A DNA stretch of 34,014 nucleotides from Bacteroidota bacterium (GCA_013288945.1 JABDAZ010000030.1:1-34014), one strand, 5' to 3'. Counted from the stretch's first letter, positions 1 through 8,633 are shown. Made by a program: numbers and translations. The notes: generated by a model not told the origin, from the letters alone.

Positions 1-692
1 TAGACGCCGTTCCGGGACAACCAGTATTTTCATTATATGCTTCTGATTGGAACAGAGATCCGCAAGGGCATATTATTGTAGATGGAATCACAGGCATGCC
101 TTCAGTGAATTCAACCAAACAATATGCAGGCAATACAGAGCCGAAATATTTTCTTGGTATTAATCCCAATTTCTCATACGGCAGGCTTTCATTGAATGTA
201 GTATTAGACTACAGAGGCGGTAATAAAATCGTAAACAGCCTTGGAACCGCGCTAGACTTCTCCGGCATATCATCAACAAGCGGCGAAAACAGATCGCATT
301 TTATTATACCAAATTCTGTAATTGCTGATGGCAATGGGTACACACCGAATAAAAATATTCCTATATCAAGCGGGGTATATCAGTATTGGTCTACAATCTA
401 CAATTCAATCGGAATGCCTTATATGGTAAATGCTTCTTTTTGGAAATTAAGAGAAACAGCTTTAGTGTATGATTTACCACTGAAAATGTTAGGCAGCCAA
501 AAAATAATTAAGAAACTCACCTTTTCTTTAATTGGACAAAACCTATTAATGATTAGGGCAAAAACAAATAAATGGACTGACCCGGAATTTAGCACAAGCA
601 TTAATGCCAATGCAAATGCTGCTGGAAGTGTTAATGAATATGTGACGCCGCCTACCAGAAGTTATGGATTTTCTATTAACACTACTTTTTAA
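1..692 (+). CDS. SusC/RagA-family TonB-dependent outer-membrane receptor, C-terminal fragment
   Basis: The frame is open from the left edge (first full codon at base 3), so the gene begins outside the window and only about 229 C-terminal residues are visible. The fragment has alternating aromatic and polar strands typical of a 22-strand barrel (for example FSYGRLSLNVVLDYRGG). It ends with SYGFSINTTF, the terminal aromatic-residue pattern of Bacteroidota outer-membrane barrels. The segment NASFWKLRETALVYDLP matches the conserved late barrel region of SusC proteins, where 'ASFWKLRE' is common. A SusD-like gene follows 20 nt downstream on the same strand, which is the standard SusC-SusD order, so the product probably forms the transporter half of a SusCD complex. 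The substrate cannot be judged because the plug and N-terminus are missing. Family assignment is confident; the ligand is unknown. Confidence 0.9.
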   Translation, partial: DAVPGQPVFSLYASDWNRDPQGHIIVDGITGMPSVNSTKQYAGNTEPKYFLGINPNFSYGRLSLNVVLDYRGGNKIVNSLGTALDFSGISSTSGENRSHFIIPNSVIADGNGYTPNKNIPISSGVYQYWSTIYNSIGMPYMVNASFWKLRETALVYDLPLKMLGSQKIIKKLTFSLIGQNLLMIRAKTNKWTDPEFSTSINANANAAGSVNEYVTPPTRSYGFSINTTF

Positions 693-712
693 TTATTTAA
701 GCATTATAAATT

Positions 713-2218
713 ATGAAACTAAAAAATATTTTCCAGCCATTATTAATGTTCACTTGCGCTGCGGTTGCATTGTGTTCATGCAAGAAAAAATTGGATACCA
801 ATTTAACTAATCCAAATGCAGTCGCCGTGACTGGTATTTCTGGCAAAGATGTTTTTGCCGGGGCTTTGGTAAACACAGTAAATATTGTTAATGTCAATTC
901 CATTTCATATATCAACCAGGAATGGATGGGATATTGGGCAAGAACAACAAGTTATTCTGCCTCGGGCCAACAATTCAGAATAGAAACGTTTAGTTTAAAT
1001 AATGCAGATGGCGATAACTTTTGGGATGCGGCCTACCATAATATTTACGATTATGATTTTGTAGAGAAAAATAGTACCTCCGGTTCTATTTTACCCGGTG
1101 CATCATTAACGATGAAAGTGTTGATGTTTCAGGATTTGGCAGATGTGTTTGGGAATATTCCTTATTCGCAGGCAATTAATCCAAACGACACCGCGGTTTC
1201 TTACGATGATGCGTCAACGATTTATACAGGATTGGTTTCGCAGATTGATTCTGCAATGGGATTAATAAACAAATCCGCAGCTACAAGTGATGATGCTGCC
1301 GATATTATGTTTCAAGGAGATAAAAGTAAATGGCTTTCATTTGCAAATACTATTAAGCTTCGTCTTCTATTAAGGCAAATACCAAATATTTCGGCTGCAA
1401 GCGCTTTGCAGGCTGAGGCTGCATCAACCGCTGCTTACGGTTATTTATCAGCAGGCACAGATGCAACAATTAATCCCGGGTTTGCAGATGCCGTAACGCA
1501 ACAAAGTCCATTTTGGGGAAGTTATGGATTTCAGGTAGGTGGAGTAAATGCATATCAGAACCACACCTTTTATATCGCTTGCCAAACTTTTATTGATTAT
1601 TTAAATGCAACAAGTGATCCCCGATTAGGATACCTATTTGCAAAAAGCCCGTCAGGCACTTATGGTGGAAATTATTTTGGCGATGGTGGAAGTACATTGA
1701 AGTTGTCCAGTCAGTTAAGTCCGATTGGCGCAGGCATATTAAAAAGTGCATCCATGCCAGCCGTTATTATGACTGCAAGCGAAGGCCTTTTTTTGCAAGC
1801 AGAAGCAGCGCAAAGAGGGCTTATTCCTGGAACATTTATGACGTTGTTTAATACGGCAGTTGCAGAATCGTTCAGATTTTTAGGAATTGATAATTCCGTT
1901 TCAGTAGCAGCATCATTTATATCCACTTCAACAGACGACAGGGTAAATCCCGCGGTTGCATCAGATCCCATTAAAACAATCATCTATCAAAAATGGGTGG
2001 CTAATGCTGAAATAGATCCCTTAGAATCATGGTGTGATTATAGGAAGACAGGTTATCCAGACAGGACCAATCCCTCCATTAATCCATCTGTAAGTTCTAA
2101 TACAGTTCCTAAACGTTTTTTATATCCTCAAAGTGAAATTGATGTGAATAATACTAATTATTCCAGTCAACATCAAATTGCTTCTGATATATATACCAAA
2201 ATATTTTGGGCTAAGTAA
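713..2218 (+). CDS. SusD/RagB-like nutrient-binding outer-membrane lipoprotein (SusD-like_2 type)
   Basis: This 501-residue protein starts with a lipoprotein signal peptide: a hydrophobic stretch, then the lipobox LCSC with the lipidated Cys at residue 23, followed by KKK. Helical TPR-like segments follow, with the block GDKSKWLSFANTIKLRLLLR (about residues 200-220). That block resembles the 'W..FANTLKLRLAMR' signature of the SusD-like_2 family (PF12771). SusD proteins sit on the cell surface as lids over SusC barrels and capture ligand. The gene is 20 nt downstream of the SusC fragment and about 50 nt upstream of a DUF1735-like lipoprotein, so the three probably form one operon. Length is normal for the family. 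No degradative enzyme is visible nearby, so the substrate (glycan, peptide or other) is open. Confidence 0.92.
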   Translation: MKLKNIFQPLLMFTCAAVALCSCKKKLDTNLTNPNAVAVTGISGKDVFAGALVNTVNIVNVNSISYINQEWMGYWARTTSYSASGQQFRIETFSLNNADGDNFWDAAYHNIYDYDFVEKNSTSGSILPGASLTMKVLMFQDLADVFGNIPYSQAINPNDTAVSYDDASTIYTGLVSQIDSAMGLINKSAATSDDAADIMFQGDKSKWLSFANTIKLRLLLRQIPNISAASALQAEAASTAAYGYLSAGTDATINPGFADAVTQQSPFWGSYGFQVGGVNAYQNHTFYIACQTFIDYLNATSDPRLGYLFAKSPSGTYGGNYFGDGGSTLKLSSQLSPIGAGILKSASMPAVIMTASEGLFLQAEAAQRGLIPGTFMTLFNTAVAESFRFLGIDNSVSVAASFISTSTDDRVNPAVASDPIKTIIYQKWVANAEIDPLESWCDYRKTGYPDRTNPSINPSVSSNTVPKRFLYPQSEIDVNNTNYSSQHQIASDIYTKIFWAK

Positions 2219-2270
2219 TAAACTAATAGAGCTATTAATAAATAATAAACAGGAATTAAAAATAATAAGA

Positions 2271-3149
2271 ATGAAAAAAATAAAAATAGTTGTACTGTAT
2301 TTTTTTATTACAGCGGCAATAAGCTCCTGTGTAAAAGATAATGCATTTTTAGATGTAAGTAATACTTCCACTCTTGTTGAATTTGCTAAAGGCACCCCTG
2401 CAACCCAATTGAGTACTTGGGGATCACTTGCAGACACATCAGTTGTAGACACGGCCGTAGCAGTTGATATAGCGTCACCGCAAGTATTGAATTACGATGT
2501 CACTGTAAACATTGACTTTGATCCAACAGTAATTGCTAATTACAATACTGCAAATCCAACCAACCTTCTTCAACTTTTACCGGACAGTTGCTATTCTATA
2601 CCATCGAAAACAGCCACAATACCCGCAGGTTTCCGAGTTGCCAGAATACCGGTAATCTTGTATCCCCAGAAAATTTCTCCTACTATAAGCTATGGGATGC
2701 CTTTTGCAATTACCAGCACTTCGCAAACAGGCGTGGCACCTATTATTAGCGGAAATAAACAAAACATTTTATATGCGTTTATCGGAAACCCGATTGCAGG
2801 TTCATATAATAATGAATGGAAAAGGTGGGCAAACAATTCTTATTCAGGAACGCCTAGTTTTGATGAGACTGCTGTTGCTACATTTTCTCCCAACACGCCT
2901 ACAGAAATTTCTGTAACCAGCCCACAAAATGGTTTGACTTACATTATTGATTTTACCAATACAGCCGGTGTATTAAGCAAGTTTACAATTACTATTGATC
3001 CAAATAGTTATTCGAACGCAGGATTGGCTTCTTTGGTAGGAACTCCATCGATTACTGTTTCATCTGATTACAAAACGATAACGATTAGTTTTGCTTATCT
3101 GAATACTTCGAATGCGCCAAGATCAATCATTGATGTTTTTACAAAATAG
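2271..3149 (+). CDS. DUF1735-domain surface lipoprotein
   Basis: The chosen ATG at 2271 gives 292 residues with a clear lipoprotein signal: MKKIKIVVLYFF..., lipobox ISSC, lipidated Cys 20. An upstream in-frame ATG at 2178 lies inside the SusD gene and would bury the signal peptide, so I rejected it. The N-terminal half carries a DUF1735 (BT_3987-like) pattern: beta-rich sequence with YNTANPTNLLQLLPDSCY and then IPAG. The second half is a beta-rich domain with GSYNNEWKRW near its start. Such lipoproteins are often the third gene of SusCD loci and are thought to act as accessory surface binding proteins. It is the last gene before a strong palindromic terminator. No catalytic motif is seen; the ligand is unknown. 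Confidence 0.82.
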   Translation: MKKIKIVVLYFFITAAISSCVKDNAFLDVSNTSTLVEFAKGTPATQLSTWGSLADTSVVDTAVAVDIASPQVLNYDVTVNIDFDPTVIANYNTANPTNLLQLLPDSCYSIPSKTATIPAGFRVARIPVILYPQKISPTISYGMPFAITSTSQTGVAPIISGNKQNILYAFIGNPIAGSYNNEWKRWANNSYSGTPSFDETAVATFSPNTPTEISVTSPQNGLTYIIDFTNTAGVLSKFTITIDPNSYSNAGLASLVGTPSITVSSDYKTITISFAYLNTSNAPRSIIDVFTK

Positions 3150-3210
3150 TAAATTAAGAAGTTGAAATGCATAATGCCGTTTTGTAATTTTCCATCTTTA
3201 AAAAAATCTA

Positions 3211-3256
3211 TTATAATAAAAAAGGAAGCAAAATTTTGCTTCCTTTTTTATTATAA
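3211..3256. terminator. Perfect 46-bp palindrome, bidirectional transcription terminator
   Basis: Bases 3211-3233 are the exact reverse complement of 3234-3256, with no unpaired centre. The GC-containing core is GGAAGCAAAATTTTGCTTCC, flanked by A-rich and T-rich arms that give a T-tract on either strand. It lies between the 3' end of the SusCD operon (stop 3149, +) and the 3' end of the DUF2723 gene (stop 3321, -), so it can stop transcription from both sides. In RNA the few central bases would form the loop. Confidence 0.9.
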
Positions 3257-3320
3257 TAGTATTTCCAACTTTTCCAGATTTTTTTATTAATATAATTCTG
3301 GATTAATAATTATTACTGAT

Positions 3321-6300
3321 TTATTTCTTTTTCGTTTTTGAATCCGATAGAGGCGGCGCTGTGTTATTTATTAATGGGGTGCTTTTTTCAACGCCGTTAT
3401 TTGTTCCGCCGGCATTGTATTGTTTTTCCCAATCTGCCATTTGCAATAACATGCGGTAACTTGTAAAAATATCCTGTGCAAACTGTGCTTGTTTTTCAGG
3501 TAAATTTCCGCCTTTGCCTTGTAGCATCATGTATGCGCTGTTTGCAAGTTGGTCGTCGCTCATACTTTCTTCACCAAAAGATTTATAATAACGCATTTGC
3601 TGTTGCAAATCTTTTTTCAAAGATGTGCTTACTTTTTTAGCAAGCGTAAAATCTCCGGATGCATAACATGCTTGTAAAAATTGTGCAGATATCTGATCCT
3701 GTTGATTGCCGCGGTTGCTCGTCATGCCATATAAAAAATTAGATTCCAAAACATTTTGATCAAAATGTTCAAGCACTTGTTTTGCGGAATCTTTTTTTCC
3801 TGATTGAGCCAGGCTCATTGCCAATTCTGCATGTGCCAGCCTTATTGTATTTAAATGACGGCGATTTTCTTCATCGTAATAAACGCCTTTTTTATCAGCA
3901 TTTCCGTAGGCGAATTTTTCCATTATATTTTTATACGCCGTTTCATTATCAACATAACTGTTTTCTACAGGAACAAGTTCGTAAGCCAATCCTGTCATGC
4001 GCACATATTTCTGCAAACCTAGATCATTTAATTCCTGTGTTGATGTAAAACAAACAGGGCGTTTCCATTTGTTGGAAGCGATAACTGCATAAATCGCCAA
4101 ATCATTTTTTAATAAATACTGGCGGTTTGGTAAATCAATATGCAATTCGCTTACAACACTGTCTGTTGGATGTGTAAGGCCAATACTTGCCGCCGCAGCA
4201 GCATCAACCGGCACGCTGAATTTTCTTGAAGGAAAAAGATTTAATATGTCACCGTTTTCCTGCTGGCTTGTGTATTTCGGATCTTTGCCACTTACAACAT
4301 CACGCAACATACTGTAGAGATCATAATATTTATCTTTATCAAAACCAGGCATTGCATTATAATAAGCAACGTTTAAATTATTTCCCTGAATTTGTTCCGG
4401 CGTAAATATGATATCGAAAGGCGCACTGTTGTTTACTTTGTAACGCAACTGGTTCATGTACCAATCAGTTCCCAATAAGCTATTAACAACCACACGCACA
4501 TCCGGGCGAATGCCTTCAACTTCCTGCGCGTACCATAATGGATAAGTATCATTATCACCAAAGGAAAATAAAATAGCATTTGGCGGGCAGCTTTCTAAAT
4601 AATCTTTTGCCAAATCTCTTGCTAACGTTTTTTTGCTCCTGTCATGATCATCCCATTCCTGCTGGCCCATTAATGCGGGCACTGCAAGAAAACATAATCC
4701 TGCTGCTGTATAATTTACAACCGGCGCTTTCATTATTTTTTCCAATAATTCTTTTACAAGAATTACACCCAGCCCAATCCAAATGGCAAATGCATAACAT
4801 GAACCTGCATAGGCATAATCACGTTCGCGCGGCTGATAACCGGCTTGGTTTAAGTAAACCACAATTGCAAAACCGGTGAAGAAAAATAAAAGGAATGCAA
4901 CTAAAAAATCTTTCCTGTTGCGTGAATAATGATAAATTATTCCCATGAAACCAAGAATAAGCGGCAACAGAAAAAGCCTGTTGTACGATTTATTATTGGT
5001 ATGAATGCTATCAGGCATCTTGCTTTGATCGCCTAAAAAAAGATTATCAATAAAAGAAATTCCTGTAATGGCGTTTCCATCGCGCGGGTTGCCGAATCCT
5101 TCCAAATCATTTTGTTTACCTGCATAGCTCCACATAAAATATCTTACATACATCCACATGTTCTGGTATCGTACAAAATATTTTATATTATCAGCCATCG
5201 TTGGTTGATCGCCGTCGGCAAGGCCGGAAAATGTATGATAACAATCAATCTGCTGGCGATCGTTTCCACTATCCCACATGCGTGGAAAAAGATGAGGGCG
5301 CAATTTGTCTACATCCCAGTCTGGATGCTGCTTTTGAATGGTTGCAATTTCTTCCTGCGAAGGGCCAGCGGTAAAATCTTCACCACTTGTTTTGCCAGCA
5401 ATTTCATATTTATCTTTTCCTTTTACATATAAATCGCCGGTTGTTATTTGAGGAGCACGGTATGTAAAATCAGGGCCGTATAATATTGGCCAGTCGCCAT
5501 ATTGATCTCGGCTTAAATAACCAACCAAACTCACGGGATTATCTACATTAAACATATCAACTGCAGGATCTGCATTTGAACGAATCATTGTAGTAAAATA
5601 TGTAGAGTAGCCCAACAACATAAATGCAAAACTCCACAAAGCAAGTTTGAGGTAATGATATCTGCGTTTCACCGCAAAGCGTATTCCGAAAACTATTAAT
5701 GCTGTTAATAAAATAAAGAAGAATGCAAACCCAACAAAGAAAGGTGTGCCGATTGTGTTTACAAAAAAGATATCAAAATCTGCCGCGCCTTTTATGGTGT
5801 ATTGAATTACAAATTTTTGAATAAATCCTGTAATTACACAACCAATAATAAACGCGAAAATCGTTCCTCTTGGAGTTGTTTTGTATCGTTTAAAATAATA
5901 AACCATCACTACTGCAGGGATGGTTAATAAGTTGAGCAAATGCACACCGATGGATAATCCCATCATAAAGAAAATGAAAATGATCCATTTGTCTGAACCT
6001 GGTTTATCTGCTGCATTTTCCCATTTTAAAATTGACCAGAACACAAGCGCAGTAAAGAATGCAGATGATGCATATACTTCGCCTTCAACAGCGCTATACC
6101 AGAATGAATCGCAAAAAGTATATGCAACTGCGCCAACAACACCGGCGCTCATTATGGTAAATAATTGCTGGCCGGTTAATTCTGTATTTGCTTTTTGCAC
6201 CAGCTTGCGTGCAAAGTGTGTTATCGACCAGAATAAAAATAAAATTGAAAAACCGCTCGTAGTTGCGCTCATAAAATTTACACCACGCGCTGCGGTTGTT

Positions 6301-6512
6301 GGGCTATCGCCAAATAGAATAATAAAAAACCTGCCCATTAATACAAACAACGGTGCGCCTGGCGGATGCGGAATCTGAAGCTTATAACAACTGGAAACAA
6401 ACTCACCGCAATCCCAAAAACTGCCGGTGGCTTCCATCGTCATTATATAAACAGCGCAGGCGAACACACATACGATCCAACCTACAATGTTATTCGTTTT
6501 GTTGAAATTCAT
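3321..6512 (-). CDS. DUF2723 membrane protein, probable protein O-glycosyltransferase-like
   Basis: This 1063-residue protein has many hydrophobic membrane segments in its first 600 residues and a large soluble C-terminal half ending in a Lys-rich tail. The N-terminus carries the DUF2723 signature: WDCGEF at residues 33-38 and HPPGAP at 49-54, in the first periplasmic loop where GT-C glycosyltransferases keep their catalytic acidic residues. DUF2723 is the domain of human TMEM260, reported as a protein O-mannosyltransferase. In Bacteroidota the family is widespread and its acceptor is poorly defined, so glycosyl transfer from a polyprenyl donor is inference. The C-terminal part (about 640-1063) includes helical regions that could be TPR-like. 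It is monocistronic, with its own -7-like element upstream and the shared palindromic terminator downstream. Confidence 0.88.
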   Translation of the reverse strand: MNFNKTNNIVGWIVCVFACAVYIMTMEATGSFWDCGEFVSSCYKLQIPHPPGAPLFVLMGRFFIILFGDSPTTAARGVNFMSATTSGFSILFLFWSITHFARKLVQKANTELTGQQLFTIMSAGVVGAVAYTFCDSFWYSAVEGEVYASSAFFTALVFWSILKWENAADKPGSDKWIIFIFFMMGLSIGVHLLNLLTIPAVVMVYYFKRYKTTPRGTIFAFIIGCVITGFIQKFVIQYTIKGAADFDIFFVNTIGTPFFVGFAFFFILLTALIVFGIRFAVKRRYHYLKLALWSFAFMLLGYSTYFTTMIRSNADPAVDMFNVDNPVSLVGYLSRDQYGDWPILYGPDFTYRAPQITTGDLYVKGKDKYEIAGKTSGEDFTAGPSQEEIATIQKQHPDWDVDKLRPHLFPRMWDSGNDRQQIDCYHTFSGLADGDQPTMADNIKYFVRYQNMWMYVRYFMWSYAGKQNDLEGFGNPRDGNAITGISFIDNLFLGDQSKMPDSIHTNNKSYNRLFLLPLILGFMGIIYHYSRNRKDFLVAFLLFFFTGFAIVVYLNQAGYQPRERDYAYAGSCYAFAIWIGLGVILVKELLEKIMKAPVVNYTAAGLCFLAVPALMGQQEWDDHDRSKKTLARDLAKDYLESCPPNAILFSFGDNDTYPLWYAQEVEGIRPDVRVVVNSLLGTDWYMNQLRYKVNNSAPFDIIFTPEQIQGNNLNVAYYNAMPGFDKDKYYDLYSMLRDVVSGKDPKYTSQQENGDILNLFPSRKFSVPVDAAAAASIGLTHPTDSVVSELHIDLPNRQYLLKNDLAIYAVIASNKWKRPVCFTSTQELNDLGLQKYVRMTGLAYELVPVENSYVDNETAYKNIMEKFAYGNADKKGVYYDEENRRHLNTIRLAHAELAMSLAQSGKKDSAKQVLEHFDQNVLESNFLYGMTSNRGNQQDQISAQFLQACYASGDFTLAKKVSTSLKKDLQQQMRYYKSFGEESMSDDQLANSAYMMLQGKGGNLPEKQAQFAQDIFTSYRMLLQMADWEKQYNAGGTNNGVEKSTPLINNTAPPLSDSKTKKK

Positions 6513-6536
6513 TTTATAGTTATTTTAAAGAATTGG

Positions 6537-6544
6537 CAAATATA
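6537..6544 (-). promoter_or_regulatory. Candidate -7 promoter element for the DUF2723 gene
   Basis: On the minus strand the octamer reads TATATTTG, an exact match to the Bacteroidota -7 consensus TAnnTTTG. It lies 24 nt upstream of the ATG at 6512, giving a short leader. No matching TTTG was seen at the -33 position, so support is partial. Confidence 0.42.
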
Positions 6545-6611
6545 AGGTTCTGGTTAGAATGAAGAAGAGGAGAATGGTGTTTTAACGATAATTTTTTAAG
6601 CATTATAATTA

Positions 6612-7433
6612 TTATTCAAAATAAACCCGTACGGTTTGGTAGAATAAACGGTTTTGCAAATATTGATTTTGCGATTGCTCCGCAAAACCCTGCAAGCCAA
6701 ACAAGCCGGCAGCATTGCCTTTATTAATAGCTATTTCCAAATATCCTCCGGAATTAAACAATGCTAATTTTTCACCGTCAGGAACATCGGCATATGTTTC
6801 ACTTATTTTATCAATCACTTCATCGCGTTTAAAAACTATACGGAAGCTTCTGCCCTTTCGTTGTTCTTCAAATTCGCTTCTTGTAATATTTACAATTACA
6901 TTTTCAAAGTTATCAATGAAAATAATTTGCCCTTCAATCCACCTGTCACCAAGCAATGCGCGCAAATGATTTTTTTCAACAAACGGAACATCAGGCATTC
7001 CTATTTCCAATAAACTTTTTCCTTTTATCAAATCATTAATAGCATTGCCCATTGTTTGGATGCAATACAATGTATTTTTTATTGCGAGTTTATCAAGTGG
7101 TAAACCGATAATCATTTCTGGTTTGCCTTCAAGAATCATCGTTAATAAACCATTATCTGCACATAAAATATATTGATTGTTATGAAATGCAAGAAGCAAC
7201 TGCTCCGGTTTTTGTTCAAATAAATTAACGAGAATAATATGATATGTAAATGCCGGAAAATTTTTTACTGCATTGCGGCAAACATAAGCTGCCTGCGGAT
7301 AATTGAATGGCGATAAAGTATGTGTGATATCAGCAATATTAAATTCGGCATTGATTTGCAACAACTGTCCTTTAATAGCACCAGCGAGATAATCCTGCTG
7401 CCCGATATCAGATGTAAGGGTTAAGATTGCCAT
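6612..7433 (-). CDS. SAM hydrolase / SAM hydroxide adenosyltransferase family protein (DUF62)
   Basis: This 273-residue protein begins MAILTLTSDIGQQDYLAGAIKG. That is the family N-terminal motif (T-D-x-G-x-x-D-x-x-x-G-x-x-K-G), with Asp 9 and Asp 14 as expected for binding the SAM ribose. The C-terminal domain contains NSGGYLEIAINKGNAA (about 228-243), the conserved base and methionine-binding loop. Characterised bacterial and archaeal members use water to cleave SAM into adenosine and methionine; fluorinases and chlorinases are rare relatives. Without the halogenase-specific features, hydrolase is the safer reading. It is downstream of the SDR gene on the same strand, separated by a 168-nt intergenic region holding an unusual heptamer repeat element. 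Length is normal. Confidence 0.88.
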   Translation of the reverse strand: MAILTLTSDIGQQDYLAGAIKGQLLQINAEFNIADITHTLSPFNYPQAAYVCRNAVKNFPAFTYHIILVNLFEQKPEQLLLAFHNNQYILCADNGLLTMILEGKPEMIIGLPLDKLAIKNTLYCIQTMGNAINDLIKGKSLLEIGMPDVPFVEKNHLRALLGDRWIEGQIIFIDNFENVIVNITRSEFEEQRKGRSFRIVFKRDEVIDKISETYADVPDGEKLALFNSGGYLEIAINKGNAAGLFGLQGFAEQSQNQYLQNRLFYQTVRVYFE

Positions 7434-7456
7434 GTAAATATTAATAGTTGTTGCGA

Positions 7457-7602
7457 AGTATGAAGTATAAACTATGAACTATAAAATATTTTTTAAAATA
7501 TAAATCCTGCAAAAAAATCATAAAAAAATTTATTAATACTTTTTTAAAAATAAAGTGTCATGACTTAACAAACTTTATAACTTATATTTTATAGCTCATA
7601 CT
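7457..7602. repeat. Inverted pair of heptamer arrays (intergenic element 1)
   Basis: The left arm (7457-7484) is four contiguous heptamers on the plus strand: AGTATGA, AGTATAA, ACTATGA, ACTATAA. The right arm (7575-7602) is four contiguous heptamers read on the minus strand from 7602 inward: AGTATGA, GCTATAA, AATATAA, GTTATAA. The arms can pair imperfectly: in the best register 17 of 21 positions match. The AT-rich spacer of about 90 bp contains a further small inverted repeat. The outer unit of the right arm reaches the stop codon of the SDR gene. The left arm ends 24 nt before the start codon of the SAM hydrolase gene. A second element of the same design lies at 33256-33350. Confidence 0.8.
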
Positions 7603-8408
7603 TACTTTACAAATTTTCCATCTTTATAATAATGATTATAAACCAACCTGTCTGCAAGCGATGGAAAAAATTTATTTAGAAACACGGTTAATTTTCCTGT
7701 AAAAGTAAGCACCAGCGTGCGTTTGCGCTTTTCAATTGCGCGGATAATATGGCGCGCGCACACTTCTGCCGTCATCAATTTACTTTCATCCAGCGGGTTT
7801 TCGCTTTGCACTTTTCCTTCATTATTCAATGCCGCGTTGCGGATATTTGATGCAGTAAAACCAGGGCTTACCCACATGATATTTACGCCAGTTTTTAAAA
7901 GTTCCGTACGCAAAGATTCTAACCAGCCTTGCAATGCAAACTTTGATGCAGAGTATCCAGTTCTTCCCGGCAAGCCGCGAGAACCTGCAGTGGATGAAAC
8001 GCCAACAACTGTTCCTTGCTGTTCTATAATATATGGCAGCGCATATTTTGTACAGTACACAGATCCGAAAAAATTAATGTCCATTGTTTTTCTTATCACA
8101 TCTACATCCACATCTTCAAACAACGAACGCATACTTATTCCTGCATTATTAATTAAAATATCAATCGTACCAAAAGTTTCAATAGTAGATTCTATAAAAC
8201 GTTTACATTCCTGCTCGTTACTGATATCGCAAGCCATTGTGTGCAGCATTACTGTAGGATATTCCAGTTGAAGCCTGTATAATTTATCGTAGTTGCGCGC
8301 GCATGTTGCAATCCTGGCACCAAGTGGAATCAATAAATCGATTAATGCTTTACCAATTCCATCGCTGCCACCAGTGATCACCACCACTTTCTCATTAAAA
8401 AAAGACAT
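7602..8408 (-). CDS. SDR-family short-chain dehydrogenase/reductase
   Basis: This 268-residue Rossmann enzyme has the NAD(P)-binding glycine motif TGGSDGIG at residues 12-19 and NNAG at 87-90. The catalytic residues are Ser 139, Tyr 152 and Lys 156, in SSTAGSRGLPGRTGYSASK. These are all the key positions of classical SDRs, so the enzyme should be active on an alcohol/carbonyl substrate that cannot be named from sequence. The C-terminus is slightly extended and basic or hydrophobic (FLNKFFPSLADRLVYNHYYKDGKFVK). Together with the overall resemblance to DHRS7-like SDRs, this could mean membrane association. A -7-like element lies 21-28 nt upstream of the ATG. The SAM hydrolase gene follows on the same strand beyond a heptamer element. 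Confidence 0.92.
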   Translation of the reverse strand: MSFFNEKVVVITGGSDGIGKALIDLLIPLGARIATCARNYDKLYRLQLEYPTVMLHTMACDISNEQECKRFIESTIETFGTIDILINNAGISMRSLFEDVDVDVIRKTMDINFFGSVYCTKYALPYIIEQQGTVVGVSSTAGSRGLPGRTGYSASKFALQGWLESLRTELLKTGVNIMWVSPGFTASNIRNAALNNEGKVQSENPLDESKLMTAEVCARHIIRAIEKRKRTLVLTFTGKLTVFLNKFFPSLADRLVYNHYYKDGKFVK

Positions 8409-8428
8409 GTTTATATTTATTAAGCATG

Positions 8429-8436
8429 CAAAAATA
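8429..8436 (-). promoter_or_regulatory. Candidate -7 promoter element for the SDR gene
   Basis: The minus strand reads TATTTTTG, an exact TAnnTTTG match, 21 nt before the ATG at 8408. At 19 nt spacing upstream there is TTTT rather than TTTG, so the -33 element is one base off consensus. Confidence 0.5.
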
Positions 8437-8510
8437 GTGAGTTAAGTTGCCGCATAAAAAAGAAATGTTGATAACAAGTGATTTATATCTGATAAAAATA
8501 TCTTTTTAAA

Positions 8511-8541
8511 TTTGGCTGCAAACTATTTTGCCGTATTTTTG
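8511..8541 (+). promoter_or_regulatory. Bacteroidota-type housekeeping promoter of the tRNA-Lys gene
   Basis: TTTG at 8511-8514 is followed after exactly 19 nt by TATTTTTG at 8534-8541. This matches both boxes of the Bacteroides promoter consensus (TTTG at -33, TAnnTTTG at -7) with normal spacing. Transcription would begin around 8548, about a dozen bases before the mature tRNA 5' end. Confidence 0.82.
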
Positions 8542-8560
8542 CACTCCTTAAAAAAAGGAT

Positions 8561-8633
8561 GATTCCGTAGCTCAGTTGGTAGAGCAATACACTTTTAATG
8601 TATGGGTCCTGGGTCCGAGTCCCAGCGGGATCA
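8561..8633 (+). tRNA. tRNA-Lys (anticodon UUU)
   Basis: All four arms fold. The acceptor stem is GATTCCG (8561-8567) with CGGGATC (8626-8632). The D stem is GCTC/GAGC. The anticodon stem is ATACA/TGTAT around the loop CTTTTAA, giving anticodon TTT at 8594-8596. The T stem is CTGGG/CCCAG with loop TCCGAGT. The discriminator base is A8633. The acceptor stem has one T-G pair, and the 3' CCA is not encoded, as is frequent in Bacteroidota. A consensus promoter lies just upstream and a terminator hairpin 36 nt downstream, so it is a single-gene unit. Confidence 0.97.

Noticed and set aside
2178-2270. Upstream in-frame ATG extending the DUF1735-like gene into the SusD gene
   Set aside because: It would place 31 unrelated residues before a clear lipoprotein signal peptide; the ATG at 2271 fits much better.
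1-3149. Complete polysaccharide utilisation locus
   Set aside because: Only the SusC, SusD and DUF1735-like genes are visible; no glycoside hydrolase or other degradative enzyme is in the window, and the locus continues off the left edge.
7457-7602. CRISPR array
   Set aside because: Repeats are 7 nt, contiguous, degenerate and inverted; there are no spacers and no cas genes.
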